NCBI RefSeq assembly: GCF_002531575.1
Contig: NZ_NWTI01000011.1
Coordinates: 62,001-126,000, forward strand
Direction: 5' to 3'
Length of the DNA stretch: 64,000 bases
Origin: Bradyrhizobium sp. Y36
GTDB taxonomy: Bacteria > Pseudomonadota > Alphaproteobacteria > Rhizobiales > Xanthobacteraceae
Under the pieces are notes generated by a model. That model was not told the DNA's origin. It was given only the letters and a program-made list of their open reading frames with translations, and searched no databases. Position 1 is the stretch's first letter, and the number at the start of each line of letters is the position of its first letter. The position numbers and the translations under genes are program-made. Below are positions 44,670-53,912 of the stretch, in pieces.

Positions 44670-46358
44670 ATGAAATTTCGTCTGTCCTTGTCCTCGGCGA
44701 TCGTCGCGTTCGGCATCGTTCTCGCCATCGGTTTTGCCGCCGTGGTTTCGACCAGCCTGTACGCCTTGAAAGAGCTCAAGGTCGGCGGTCCGCTCTATTC
44801 CGACATCAAGCTGGGCAACGACCTCATCGCAGACATCCTGCCGCCGCCGGAATATGTCATCGAGGCCTATCTCGAGGCGACGCTGGCCATGCGCGAGCCG
44901 GACCAGCTGGCGGCCCACGGCGAACGCCTGGTCCAGCTCCGCAAGGACTACGACGAACGCAAGGCGTTCTGGCTCACCTCCAGCCTCTCGGCCGACCTGA
45001 AGACCGCCTTGGTGTCCAAGTCCGACGCCGAGGTGCAGAAGTTCTGGAAGGCGTCGGACCAGCTCCTGCCGGCCCTCAAGGCCAAGGACGCGGCCGCTTC
45101 CGAGCGCGCCTATGCGCAGCTCAAGGACGCCTACACCGCGCATCGCGCCGTGATCGACAGCATCGTCGAGAACGCCAACAAGCAGAATGCCGCCATGGAG
45201 AAGCTGGCCGCGGACCGCGACAGCTCGATGCTCTATATCCTCCTCGGCGTCTCCGCTGCCGTCCTTGCCTTCGTTGCCGCGGGCCTGCTCGGCGTCGCCC
45301 TCGGCGTGGTGCGCCCGATCGTGCGCATGACGGGCACGATGCAGAAGCTCGCGACCGGCGATCTCGCCGCCGACATTCCTTTCGCTGACCGCAAGGACGA
45401 GGTCGGCTCGATGGCAGGGGCGCTCGTGGTGTTCAAGCAGGCGGCCGTCGAGAATGCCCGACTGCGCGAGGAGCAGTTGCGGCAGGAGCAGGAGGCGGCG
45501 CTGGCCAAGCGCTCCGCCCTGCACCAGATGGCCGAGACCGTCGAACGCGAGACCGGCCGCTCGGTCGACACTGCCGGCGCGGCGACGCAAGGCGTCGAGC
45601 GGGCGGCGTCCAGCCTGTCCGAGATCGCAAGATCGCTCTCCGCGCAGTCGCAGGCGGTCGCGGCAGCCTCCACCCAGGCCCTCGGCAGCTCGCAGACCGT
45701 CTCGGCCGCGGCCGAAGAGCTGAGCGCCTCGATCCGCGAGATCGCGAGCCAGGTCCTGCGGACCAGCACTGTGACAAAATCGGCGGTCGCCGGCCGCGAG
45801 CAGGCGCGCTCGACCATCCAGTCGCTGGCCGGATCGGTGAAGAAGATCGCCGAGGTCTCCGACCTCATCGGCGGCATCGCCGGGCAGACCAACCTTTTGG
45901 CGCTCAACGCCACGATCGAGGCGGCGCGCGCCGGCGAGGCCGGCCGCGGCTTCGCCGTGGTGGCGGCCGAAGTGAAATCCCTGTCGGACCAGACCGCCAA
46001 ATCCACCGAGGAGATCACGCGGTTGATTGCCGAGATCCAGGCCTCGACGCAGGCTGCGGTCGACGCCGTCGAGACCATGGGCGGGCACATCGTCGAGATC
46101 GACGGCGTGGCGACCTCGGTCGCCGCCGCAATGGAAGAGCAGGACGCGGCGACCCGCGAGATCTCGCGGTCGATTTCCGAATCGGCGTCCGCGGCGAAGG
46201 AAGTCTCGGCCAAGATCGGCAATGTCAGCCGCGACGCCGCGTCCGTGAACGAGCGCGCCGCGGAGGTCAGGCAGGCGATCGCCGGCATGGCGGCCAATCT
46301 TGAACAGCTGCGGTCAGTCGTGGTGAGGACGGTGCGCGATTCCACCGCGGCCGCCTGA
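44670..46358 (+). CDS. Transmembrane methyl-accepting chemotaxis protein
   Basis: A 562-residue chemoreceptor with two membrane segments (about 8-30 and 190-212). The periplasmic region (30-188) is predicted helical, a four-helix-bundle-like sensor with DLIADILPPPEYVIEAYLEA near the start, resembling double-CACHE-free 4HB/HBM-type receptors. A HAMP domain follows (VVRPIVRMTGTMQKLATGDL). The signalling domain contains TNLLALNATIEAARAGEAGR. The ligand is unknown; the position next to aromatic-degradation genes makes aromatic acids a guess only. The 259 bases before it show no clear promoter, and no obvious ribosome site precedes the ATG. Confidence 0.9.
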   Translation: MKFRLSLSSAIVAFGIVLAIGFAAVVSTSLYALKELKVGGPLYSDIKLGNDLIADILPPPEYVIEAYLEATLAMREPDQLAAHGERLVQLRKDYDERKAFWLTSSLSADLKTALVSKSDAEVQKFWKASDQLLPALKAKDAAASERAYAQLKDAYTAHRAVIDSIVENANKQNAAMEKLAADRDSSMLYILLGVSAAVLAFVAAGLLGVALGVVRPIVRMTGTMQKLATGDLAADIPFADRKDEVGSMAGALVVFKQAAVENARLREEQLRQEQEAALAKRSALHQMAETVERETGRSVDTAGAATQGVERAASSLSEIARSLSAQSQAVAAASTQALGSSQTVSAAAEELSASIREIASQVLRTSTVTKSAVAGREQARSTIQSLAGSVKKIAEVSDLIGGIAGQTNLLALNATIEAARAGEAGRGFAVVAAEVKSLSDQTAKSTEEITRLIAEIQASTQAAVDAVETMGGHIVEIDGVATSVAAAMEEQDAATREISRSISESASAAKEVSAKIGNVSRDAASVNERAAEVRQAIAGMAANLEQLRSVVVRTVRDSTAAA

Positions 46359-46434
46359 CGCCGGGCACGAGGCCCGCTGCTGGTGCCCGGGAACGTGATC
46401 GTGCAGTATGGCGCGGGACAGGGGCATCGTGGTC

Positions 46435-47499
46435 ATGACACCTCCACAATTGCCGGCGGTCGTTGAACCGGCTCGACTGACGGCTGCGCTACGCAGGGGC
46501 GGCGTGCTCGATGCCGGCGCGGTGCGCGAAGTGAAGGTGCTGCATCAGCGCGACACCGTCGTGTCGCACATCATCCGCCTCGGCCTGCGCTATGTCGGCG
46601 AATCCGCCGGCGCGCCGCAATCGCTGATCCTGAAGACCGCGAATGCCGACTTCGCCGAGAAGCTTGCCAATGGTGGCCGGCACGAGGTCGAATATTACAC
46701 GCGACTGACGCCGAGCATGCCGCCGGGGCTGGTGCCCCGCTGCTTCGACGGACATTTCGACGAGGACAGCCTCGCCTGGCATCTCTTGCTCGAGGATCTC
46801 ACCGACAGCCATGAGATCGCGGCGGCTTGGCCGCTGCCGCCGTCGCGCGAGCAGACGACCGCCATCGTCTCCACGCTCGCACGCTGGCATGCGGCCTGGT
46901 GGGACCATCCGGGCCTCGGCGACAGCGTCGGCACCTGGGCGAGCCCCGAGGACAGTGCGGCGCGGATGGAGACCTTCGCGGGCCATTACGACCGCTTTGC
47001 CGATTCTCTCGGTGACCGCCTCAGCGAGGAGCGGCGCATCCTCTATCGCCGCCTGATCGATCGGTCCGACCTGCTGTCGCAGCGCTACCACTCGCGCCGT
47101 CACCTCAGCATCACCCATGGCGATGCCCATGTCTGGAATTTCCTGCTGCCACGCGCCGGTGTTGCCGACACCGTGCGCATCTTCGATTTCGACCTGTGGA
47201 GCATCGACGTTCCGACCCACGACCTCGCCTACATGATGGCGATGCACTGGTATCCGGAGCGCCGGCAGGCGCTCGAACGCGCGATGCTCAACCTCTACCA
47301 CGACGCGCTGATCGAGAGCGGCATCACCGGCTACACGCGCGGCGCGCTCGATCGCGACTACCGCTGGGCGGTGCTCTGGCAGATCACGCGGCCAGTCTGG
47401 CAGTGGAGCATCAACATCCCGCCGGTGATCTGGTGGAATAATCTGGAGCGGATATTCGCGGCCGTGGACGATCTGGGCTGCGAGGAGTTGCTGGGGTAG
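46435..47499 (+). CDS. APH-fold phosphotransferase family protein
   Basis: A 354-residue protein of the aminoglycoside phosphotransferase/choline-kinase-like superfamily (DUF1679/EcKinase group). The catalytic loop is THGDAHVWNFLLP and the metal-binding Asp is in IFDFDLWSID; the ATP-site Lys may be in SLILKTANAD. Such proteins phosphorylate small alcohols or lack known substrates; resistance to aminoglycosides should not be assumed. A longer version from an ATG nine codons upstream is possible; ACAGGGG favours the shorter one. The gene follows the chemoreceptor by 76 bases on the same strand, but no functional link is visible. Confidence 0.78.
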   Translation: MTPPQLPAVVEPARLTAALRRGGVLDAGAVREVKVLHQRDTVVSHIIRLGLRYVGESAGAPQSLILKTANADFAEKLANGGRHEVEYYTRLTPSMPPGLVPRCFDGHFDEDSLAWHLLLEDLTDSHEIAAAWPLPPSREQTTAIVSTLARWHAAWWDHPGLGDSVGTWASPEDSAARMETFAGHYDRFADSLGDRLSEERRILYRRLIDRSDLLSQRYHSRRHLSITHGDAHVWNFLLPRAGVADTVRIFDFDLWSIDVPTHDLAYMMAMHWYPERRQALERAMLNLYHDALIESGITGYTRGALDRDYRWAVLWQITRPVWQWSINIPPVIWWNNLERIFAAVDDLGCEELLG

Positions 47500-47556
47500 G
47501 GCCGCGCCGTTCGCTCGATGCGGTGTGAAGCGCGGTGACGGCTCAACCTTCTCGGT

Positions 47557-47699
47557 GTCGTCCCTGCGAACGCAGGGACCCATAACCACAGGGAGAGGTT
47601 CGGCACGAGACGGGTAACTCCGAGCCTTCGCCAAACGTCTCCCTGTGGTTATGGATCCCGGATCTGCGCGCGCTGAACGGCGCGCTTGTCCGGGACGAC
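47557..47699. repeat. GTCGTCCC...CCGGGACGAC composite inverted repeat
   Basis: Left half GTCGTCCCTGCGAACGCAGG with CCCATAACCACAGGGAG, right half CTCCCTGTGGTTATGGATCC ending TTGTCCGGGACGAC. The inner 16-base pair CATAACCACAGGGAG/CTCCCTGTGGTTATG is perfect. It lies between the convergent APH-fold gene and emrB-like gene. Confidence 0.85.
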
Positions 47700-47724
47700 A
47701 GCGGAGAGTGTCGATCGTGCGGGG

Positions 47725-49281
47725 CTACTCGATCACCGCATGTTCCGGCCCGGCTGCCTGCTTGCGCAGCGTGGCCTTGGTCGAGCCGATCAGCAGAGCG
47801 AGCGGGATGGTGCAGAGGATGAAGATCATCACCAGCTGGTAGTCGTGCGCGAAGGCGATGATCTGGGCCTGCACGCTGACCATCCTGTCGGCCATGGCGC
47901 GGCCGGCATCGGTGGACAAATTGATCAGGCCTCGGACATCAGGCATCTGCAGGGCATGGTTGAACGGGTTGATGTGCTCGGACAGGATCGCGTAGGTCCG
48001 CCGCGTCCCCTGCGTCAGCTGCGCGATGACGACGGAAATGCCGACCGAGCTCGCGACGTTGCGCATCAGGGTCAGCATCGCGGTGCCGTCGGTGCGCAGA
48101 TCGTTCGACAGCGTCAGGAACGCCACGGTCGAGAGCGGCACGAAGACGAGGCCGAAGCCGAAACCCTGGATGACGCTGACGGTGACGATCTCCGGCACCT
48201 GGGTCAGGTCGGTCCAGCCGGTCATCTGGAACAGCGAGCCTGCGGTCAGCGTCAGGCCGGAGATGATCAGCGTGCGCGCCTCGAAGTAACGCATCATGCG
48301 GCCGACCAGCATCATGGCGAAGAAGGTGCCGAAGCCGCGGCTCGCCAGCAACAGGCCGGCGGTGATGATGGGGTAGCCGATCACGTTCTGCATGTAGGGC
48401 GAGGCCAGCGCCATGGTCGAGAACAGCACGAGCCCCATCACGATCATGAACATGCAACCGGTGACGAAGTTGCGGTCCTTGAACAGCGCGAAACGGATGA
48501 ACGGCGTCGAGGTCGTGAAGGAGTGCGCGAGGAAGAAGTAGAGGGCGACGGCGGAGACGATGAACTCGGCGAGGATTTCGTTGGATTCCAGCCAGCCCAA
48601 TTGCTCGCCGCGGTCGAGCGCGAGCTGCAGCGCGCCGATCGCAACCGCCAGCGCGGCGAAGCCGAAGAAGTCGAACCTGAGGCTGAGATTCTTGTCGGTC
48701 TCGTCCATGAAGACGATCAGGCCGAGCACGGTGATGGCGCCGAACGGCAAATTGACGAAGAACACCCAGTGCCAGGAATAGGTCTCGGTCAGCCACGCGC
48801 CCAGTGACGGACCCATGATCGGGCCCATCATCACGCCCATGCCCCAGATCGACATCGCCTTGGCGCGCTCCTGGAGTGTGTAATAGTCGAGCATGACCGA
48901 TTGCGACAGCGGCACCAGCGCCGCGCCGAACACGCCCTGAAGCAGGCGGAACAGCACCATCTGGTTGATGTCCTGCGCGAGGCCGCACAGCACCGAGGCC
49001 ATGGTGAAGCCGGCCGAGCAGATGATGAAGATGCGCTTGCGGCCGAAGCGGTTGGCGATCCAGCCCACCGGCGCCGTCATGATCGCGGCGGCGACGATGT
49101 AGGAGGTTAGCACCCAGTTGATCTGGTCCTGCGAGGCCGACAGCGTGCCCTGCATGTAGGGCAGGGCGACGTTGGCGATGGTGGTGTCCAGCGCCTGCAT
49201 GATGGTCGCCGTCATGGCGCAGATCGTCACCATGTTCCGGCGCAGGCCGGGGACCATCAAATTGGCGTTGGGGCCGGACAT
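47725..49281 (-). CDS. emrB: EmrB/QacA-type DHA2 MFS efflux transporter
   Basis: A 518-residue inner-membrane protein with 14 predicted helices. QALDTTIANVALPYMQGTLS is the DHA2 signature of helix 1, followed by SQDQINWVLTSYIVAAAIMT (EmrB helix 2) and motif A PVGWIANRFGRKR. LYDYYTLQERAKAMSIWGMG-like sequence (residues around 130-150) and GPSLGAWLTETYSWHWVFFV form motif C and its continuation. It is the proton-driven membrane part of an EmrAB-TolC type pump, with the adaptor encoded 19 bases upstream. A TolC-like outer-membrane gene is not in the window. Expected substrates are hydrophobic toxins or antibiotics. Confidence 0.92.
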   Translation of the reverse strand: MSGPNANLMVPGLRRNMVTICAMTATIMQALDTTIANVALPYMQGTLSASQDQINWVLTSYIVAAAIMTAPVGWIANRFGRKRIFIICSAGFTMASVLCGLAQDINQMVLFRLLQGVFGAALVPLSQSVMLDYYTLQERAKAMSIWGMGVMMGPIMGPSLGAWLTETYSWHWVFFVNLPFGAITVLGLIVFMDETDKNLSLRFDFFGFAALAVAIGALQLALDRGEQLGWLESNEILAEFIVSAVALYFFLAHSFTTSTPFIRFALFKDRNFVTGCMFMIVMGLVLFSTMALASPYMQNVIGYPIITAGLLLASRGFGTFFAMMLVGRMMRYFEARTLIISGLTLTAGSLFQMTGWTDLTQVPEIVTVSVIQGFGFGLVFVPLSTVAFLTLSNDLRTDGTAMLTLMRNVASSVGISVVIAQLTQGTRRTYAILSEHINPFNHALQMPDVRGLINLSTDAGRAMADRMVSVQAQIIAFAHDYQLVMIFILCTIPLALLIGSTKATLRKQAAGPEHAVIE

Positions 49282-49300
49282 CCGATCAGTCCTCGTCTCG

Positions 49301-50479
49301 TCAGTCTTTGTCTTGCTGGTCTTTGTCCTGGCTCGCAGTCGCGGACAGGCCGAACAGGCCGGCGAGCGAACGCTGATGGCCGGTGTCGATGGTGGCGTAG
49401 ACGCTCATGCCGGCCTTCAGCTTCCGCACATATTTGTCGGTCTCGTCGAAATAGATGCGGATCGGCACGCGCTGCACCACCTTGACGAAATTGCCGGTGG
49501 CGTTCTGCGGCGGCAGGATGGCGAATTGCGCACCAGTGCCGGGCGAGAGCGAGCCGATCTTGCCCTTGAAGACGTGGTTCGGGAACGCGTCGACCTCGAG
49601 CGTGACCGGCTGGCCCTCAGTGACGTGGGTGAGGTCGCTCTCCTTCGGATTGGCGTCGACCCAGGGGTGGGCGACGTCGATGATGGAGAACACCGGCGTG
49701 CCGGCGGTGACAAAGCGGCCGAGCTGGATCTGCTCGACCTGCGTCGCCACGCCGTCCATCGGCGCGCGCAGCACGGTGTGGTCGAGATTGCGCTGGGCAT
49801 CGTCCAGCTTGGCTTTCGCCTGAGCGTAGGGCGGGAATTGCTCGAGCGGCAGATCGGGATTGCCCAGCAGCTGCGTCCTGGCGTTGGAGAGCTGCTGCTT
49901 GATGTACTGCGCCTGCGCGCCGGCGGTGACCAGCGCATTCGAGGCGTTGTCGAGATCGAGCTGCGAGCCGTAATTGTTCTTCACCAGCGCCTGCTTGCGC
50001 TCGACGTCGCGCTGCTTCAGATCGATGCCCTGCTGGGCAAGGCCGAGCATGTCGCCATAGATCTTGATGTTGGCGACGAGGTTGTCATAGGTCGTGCGCG
50101 CCTGCGCGAGCTGCGCCTTGGTCTCCTCTACCGCCAGGCGGAACGGAACAGGGTCGATCTCGAACAGCTCGTCGCCCCGCTTGACCGACTGGCCTTCCTT
50201 CACGACCACCTTCAGGATCTTGCCGGAGATGTCGGGCGTCACCAGCACCTTCTGCGCGCCGACATAGGCGTCGTCGGTGCCGACATAGCGGCCGCCATGG
50301 AGGTAGAAGGTCAGGCCGCCGATGGCGGCGGTCAGCGGCAGCACGACCAGCAGCAGGAAGCGGCGGTAACGCCGCAGGCCCGCGACCAGGCGACGGCGCG
50401 GATCGGTGCCGGCTTTCTTTGTGGGTTTGCCCCCGTCGGCCTTCTGCTCGGGCTGGAACTTGAGGACTTGATCAGCCAT
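49301..50479 (-). CDS. emrA: EmrA/HlyD-family efflux adaptor
   Basis: A 392-residue membrane-fusion protein. A basic cytoplasmic tail leads to one membrane anchor (about 36-55, RRFLLLVVLPLTAAIGG). The lipoyl half (GRYVGTDDAYVGAQKVLVTP) is followed by the coiled-coil hairpin (about 105-200) and the second lipoyl half plus beta-barrel (PHTVLRAPMDGVA-like sequence is DHTVLRAPMDGVATQVEQIQ). It bridges EmrB to an outer-membrane channel. The start overlaps the marR stop by 8 bases, so translation is coupled within a marR-emrA-emrB operon. Confidence 0.92.
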   Translation of the reverse strand: MADQVLKFQPEQKADGGKPTKKAGTDPRRRLVAGLRRYRRFLLLVVLPLTAAIGGLTFYLHGGRYVGTDDAYVGAQKVLVTPDISGKILKVVVKEGQSVKRGDELFEIDPVPFRLAVEETKAQLAQARTTYDNLVANIKIYGDMLGLAQQGIDLKQRDVERKQALVKNNYGSQLDLDNASNALVTAGAQAQYIKQQLSNARTQLLGNPDLPLEQFPPYAQAKAKLDDAQRNLDHTVLRAPMDGVATQVEQIQLGRFVTAGTPVFSIIDVAHPWVDANPKESDLTHVTEGQPVTLEVDAFPNHVFKGKIGSLSPGTGAQFAILPPQNATGNFVKVVQRVPIRIYFDETDKYVRKLKAGMSVYATIDTGHQRSLAGLFGLSATASQDKDQQDKD

Positions 50480-50954
50480 AGCGCTGCTCCTTGCGCGCTT
50501 GCTCCGCGCCGGATGTCTGGATCGCGGTGCGCACGTTTTCCTTGATGGTTTCGAGCTGGGTCAGGAGGCGATGGGCGTCCGCCGGTGTGATGCCGTCCAG
50601 CGCGTTGGCCGTCAGCTCGGACTTCAGCCCGCTCATCCGGCCCAGCAATTGCCGCCCGGCCTTCTTCAGATACAGCCGCTTGACGCGGCGGTCTGAAGGA
50701 TCATTGCGGCGCTCGATCCAGTCGCTGTCGCAGAGCTTGTCGATCAGGCGCGTCAGCGTGATCGGCTGCATCTCGAGCAGCTCGGCGAGTTCCGACTGCT
50801 TCATGCCCTCGCTGCGCTCGACCTTGGCCAGCACCGCCCATTGCGCGCGGGTGATGCCGAACCGCGACGCCTCCTTGTCGGCATAGACGCGCAAGAGGCG
50901 GTAGAGCTCGCCAAGGGTGAAGAGGAAATTCTGGTCGACCGACCCGCGGGTCAT
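50472..50954 (-). CDS. MarR-family repressor of the emrAB-like operon
   Basis: A 160-residue winged-HTH regulator. The start MTRGSVDQNFLFTLGELYRL is placed at the ATG at 50954 with TTGGAGAC 8-12 bases upstream; a TTG start five codons earlier would overlap that ribosome site. The HTH is MKQSELAELLEMQPITLTRL and the wing IERRNDPSDRRVKRLYL, which holds the conserved D-x-R-x2-R of MarR proteins. It probably represses its own operon and is released by a hydrophobic ligand exported by EmrAB. A 27-base dyad lies just upstream, a likely operator. Confidence 0.9.
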   Translation of the reverse strand: MTRGSVDQNFLFTLGELYRLLRVYADKEASRFGITRAQWAVLAKVERSEGMKQSELAELLEMQPITLTRLIDKLCDSDWIERRNDPSDRRVKRLYLKKAGRQLLGRMSGLKSELTANALDGITPADAHRLLTQLETIKENVRTAIQTSGAEQARKEQRYG

Positions 50955-50969
50955 GAGCTTTGTCTCCAA

Positions 50970-50996
50970 TAAGCTTGAATATAATAAGCAAGCTTA
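50970..50996. promoter_or_regulatory. Candidate MarR operator TAAGCTTG-N11-CAAGCTTA
   Basis: Perfect 8-base inverted arms separated by 11 bases, ending 15 bases before the marR ATG and overlapping the region where the promoter should lie. The centre AATATAATAAG is AT-rich and includes the -10-like TATAAT at 50980-50985. Spacing suits a MarR dimer. Confidence 0.65.
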
Positions 50997-51109
50997 CGAT
51001 TATTCCCACCGCGGATTAGCAGGGGCTGTCCCGCAGCGCGAGCATGGCTGGCAGCCGTTTGCCGGGTCGTGCTTTGGGTTCCCGGTCCCCAATGCTAGAA
51101 TATCGCCGC

Positions 51110-51604
51110 ATGACCCTCGCAAAGCCGGCTTTTCCCGCACCAGACCACGATCACGGCCGCTGCACCGCGGATGCGCTGGCGCATGCCGAGGAGGTCTGCG
51201 AGCAGCGCGCGCAGAAATTCACGCCAATTCGCCGCCAGGTTTTGGCTGCGCTGCTCTCCAGCCACCGCCCGCTCGGCGCCTATGAGGTGATCGACGAACT
51301 TGCCAAATCCATGCCGCGGCCGGCGCCGATCACAGTCTATCGCGCGCTCGATTTCCTGATGGCCAACGGCCTCGTGCACCGCATCGAAAGCCGCAACGCC
51401 TATCTCGCCTGTGCCGCCCATGACCACGATGCGACCTCGGCGGTGGCGTTCCTGATCTGCGAGCGCTGCGGCCTGGTCGGCGAGATCCCCTCGGCGTCAT
51501 TCGCCAAGGACCTCAATGCTGCCGCGCGCAGCTCAGGCTTTGCGCCAAAGCTGTCCGTGGTGGAGATCACGGGCGTCTGCGCTCATTGTCAGAAGGCTGC
51601 ATAA
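51110..51604 (+). CDS. zur: Zinc uptake regulator, Fur family
   Basis: A 164-residue Fur-superfamily repressor. The N-terminal HTH region reads FTPIRRQVLAALLSSHRPLG and then PITVYRALDFLMANGLVHRIES, the very conserved Zur recognition helix and wing. Structural zinc pairs are CERCG and CAHCQ. A His-rich N-terminal DHDHGRC and AAHDHD supply sensory ligands. YRALDFLMANGLVHRIES distinguishes Zur from Fur, Irr and PerR-like proteins. Zur represses znuABC and related genes; these are not in the window. The downstream EamA gene starts 37 bases after it, so they may be co-transcribed. No strong ribosome site precedes the ATG; two upstream in-frame starts exist. Confidence 0.87.
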   Translation: MTLAKPAFPAPDHDHGRCTADALAHAEEVCEQRAQKFTPIRRQVLAALLSSHRPLGAYEVIDELAKSMPRPAPITVYRALDFLMANGLVHRIESRNAYLACAAHDHDATSAVAFLICERCGLVGEIPSASFAKDLNAAARSSGFAPKLSVVEITGVCAHCQKAA

Positions 51605-51640
51605 AGCAACAACGGCGCAAAGCCGGTTTTTCGGGAAGAC

Positions 51641-52594
51641 ATGTCCTCACCACAACCCATATCGTCCGCCGCACGTCCCCTCAGTGCCGGCGCCATCGCC
51701 CTGATGCTCATGCTGTGCCTGACCTGGGGATTCAACCAGATCGCGGTGAAGCTGGTGATGCCTGATATCCCGCCGATGCTGCAGGCCACCATCCGCTCGG
51801 CGGGCGCGCTGCCGGTGCTGTTCATCATCGGCACGCTTCGCGGCGTCAAATTCTTCGAGAACGACGGCACGTGGAAGCCGGGCCTGGTTGCCGGGCTGAT
51901 GTTCGGCATCGAATTCGTGCTGATCTTCCAGGGGCTGCGCCTCACCTCGGCCTCGCGCGCGGTGGTGTTTCTCTACACCGCGCCGTTCTTCGTCGCCCTC
52001 GGCTCCTACCAGGTGCTCGGCGAGCGGCTCGGCGCCTCGCAATGGCTGGGCCTCGCCATCAGCTTTGGCGGCGTCGCACTCGCGATCGGCGTGCCGCAGC
52101 CCAATGTCGATTCGCATGTTCTGCTCGGCGATCTCATGATCGTCGGCGGTGCGGCGCTGTGGGCGGCCACCACGCTGGTCGCCAAGAGCACACGCCTGCG
52201 GTTCGCCGCCCCCGAGAAGGCGCTGGGCTACCAGGTGGCCACCTCGATCCCCATCCTGGGGCTGGCGGCCTGGCTGTTCGGCGAGACCATCACGCACACG
52301 CCGGCGCCGCTGTCGCTCGGCCTGATGGCCTTTCAGGCAATCTGGGTGGTTGGAACCACGTTCACGCTTTGGTTCGCTCTGGTGAAGGCCTATTCGGCCA
52401 GCAAATTGTCGGCTTTTACCTTCATCACCCCTTTGTTTGGCGTGGTGGGTAGTTATTTCATCATGCACGACACCCTAAGCCTGGCATTCGGGGCGGCTGC
52501 CCTCCTTGTAATTGCTGGGCTTTTTCTGGTTAACCGTCCCAGCCAAGTCGCCGCGGCGCCGGCTGATGCATTGCTGAACGTCACCAAAACCTGA
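51641..52594 (+). CDS. DMT/EamA-family transporter
   Basis: A 317-residue inner-membrane protein with ten predicted helices in two EamA repeats (about 15-150 and 160-295). LCLTWGFNQIAVKLVMPDIP at the start and VFLYTAPFFVALGSYQVLGE at the end of the first repeat, with ITPLFGVVGSYFIMHDTLSL in the second, are the usual conserved places. EamA proteins export amino acids, metabolites or drugs; the substrate is unknown. It lies 37 bases downstream of zur and 12 bases upstream of ispG, so all three may form one transcription unit, although no metal-transport motif is seen. Confidence 0.87.
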   Translation: MSSPQPISSAARPLSAGAIALMLMLCLTWGFNQIAVKLVMPDIPPMLQATIRSAGALPVLFIIGTLRGVKFFENDGTWKPGLVAGLMFGIEFVLIFQGLRLTSASRAVVFLYTAPFFVALGSYQVLGERLGASQWLGLAISFGGVALAIGVPQPNVDSHVLLGDLMIVGGAALWAATTLVAKSTRLRFAAPEKALGYQVATSIPILGLAAWLFGETITHTPAPLSLGLMAFQAIWVVGTTFTLWFALVKAYSASKLSAFTFITPLFGVVGSYFIMHDTLSLAFGAAALLVIAGLFLVNRPSQVAAAPADALLNVTKT

Positions 52595-52606
52595 TATTTG
52601 GACCCC

Positions 52607-53890
52607 ATGAACAAGCCCGAAACATCCATCGATTCCGACATCGCGGGGCCCGCACCGCGTCATCGTACCACCCAGGTCAAGGTCGGCGACGTCGCCGTCG
52701 GCGGCGGCGCGCCGATCGTCGTGCAGTCGATGACCAACACCGACACCGCCGACATCGACGGTACCATTGCCCAGGTCGCAGCGCTCGCGCGCGCCGGCTC
52801 CGAAATGGTCCGTATCACCGTGGACCGCGAGGAAGCCGCGGCGGCCGTGCCGCACATTCGCGACGGCCTCGCCAAGCGCGGTATCACGACGCCGCTGATC
52901 GGCGACTTCCACTATATCGGCCACAAGCTGCTCGCGGCCTATCCGGCCTGCGCCGAGGCGCTCGCCAAGTACCGCATCAATCCCGGCAATGTCGGCTTCA
53001 AGGACAAGCGCGACACCCAGTTCGGCGACATCATCGAGATCGCCAACAAGAACAACAAGCCGGTCCGCATCGGCGCCAATTGGGGTTCGCTCGACCAGGA
53101 ACTCCTGACCAAGCTGATGGACGAGAACGCCGCATCCGCCAATCCGCGCGACGTGCGCGCGGTGACGCGCGAGGCCATGGTGCAGTCCGCGCTGCTGTCG
53201 GCCGCGCGCGCCGAAGAGCTCGGCATGCCCAAGGATCGCATCATCCTGTCGGCGAAGGTCTCGGCGGTGCAGGATCTGATCGCGGTCTATCAGGACCTCG
53301 CCAGCCGTTCCGATTACGCCATCCATCTCGGCCTCACCGAGGCCGGCATGGGCACCAAGGGCATTGTCGCGTCCTCCGCCGCGCTCGGCATCCTCCTGCA
53401 GCAAGGCATCGGCGACACCATCCGCATCTCGCTGACGCCGGAGCCCGGCGGCGACCGCACCCGCGAAGTGCAGGTCGGCCAGGAGCTGCTGCAGACCATG
53501 GGCTTCCGCACCTTCGTGCCGCTGGTTGCGGCATGCCCCGGCTGCGGCCGTACCACCTCGACCACGTTCCAGGAGCTGGCGCGCTCGATCCAGGATTTCA
53601 TCCGCGACGAGATGCCGACCTGGAAGACGAAATATCCTGGCGTCGAAGAGCTCAACGTCGCGGTGATGGGCTGCATCGTCAACGGCCCCGGCGAATCCAA
53701 GCACGCCAATATCGGCATCTCCTTGCCCGGCACCGGCGAAGCACCGGCCGCGCCCGTGTTCGTCGACGGCAAGAAGTTCCGCACGCTGCGCGGCCCGACC
53801 ATCTCCGCCGACTTCAAGGCGCTGGTGATCGACTATATCGAGCAGCGTTACGGCCAGGGCGCCAAGGTGCCGGTGACCGCAGCGGAGTAA
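52607..53890 (+). CDS. ispG: 4-hydroxy-3-methylbut-2-enyl diphosphate synthase (GcpE)
   Basis: A 427-residue enzyme of the MEP isoprenoid pathway, converting methylerythritol cyclodiphosphate to HMBPP with a [4Fe-4S] cluster. The TIM-barrel part opens TTQVKVGDVAVGGGAPIVVQ and SMTNTDTADIDGTIAQV; the cluster ligands are the two Cys of AACPGCGRTTSTTF, the Cys in VMGCIVNGPGESKH and a Glu. An insertion of about 20 residues between barrel and reductase-like domain matches proteobacterial two-domain IspG. ATG at 52607 is preferred over a TTG three codons upstream. A strong intrinsic terminator follows at 53913. Confidence 0.95.
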   Translation: MNKPETSIDSDIAGPAPRHRTTQVKVGDVAVGGGAPIVVQSMTNTDTADIDGTIAQVAALARAGSEMVRITVDREEAAAAVPHIRDGLAKRGITTPLIGDFHYIGHKLLAAYPACAEALAKYRINPGNVGFKDKRDTQFGDIIEIANKNNKPVRIGANWGSLDQELLTKLMDENAASANPRDVRAVTREAMVQSALLSAARAEELGMPKDRIILSAKVSAVQDLIAVYQDLASRSDYAIHLGLTEAGMGTKGIVASSAALGILLQQGIGDTIRISLTPEPGGDRTREVQVGQELLQTMGFRTFVPLVAACPGCGRTTSTTFQELARSIQDFIRDEMPTWKTKYPGVEELNVAVMGCIVNGPGESKHANIGISLPGTGEAPAAPVFVDGKKFRTLRGPTISADFKALVIDYIEQRYGQGAKVPVTAAE

Positions 53891-53912
53891 GCCGCCCGGA
53901 ATTTGGAATCGT

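Noticed and set aside
46435..47499. Aminoglycoside resistance gene
   Set aside because: The protein has the APH kinase fold but belongs to a broad family of unknown or housekeeping kinases; nothing in the sequence points to drug modification.
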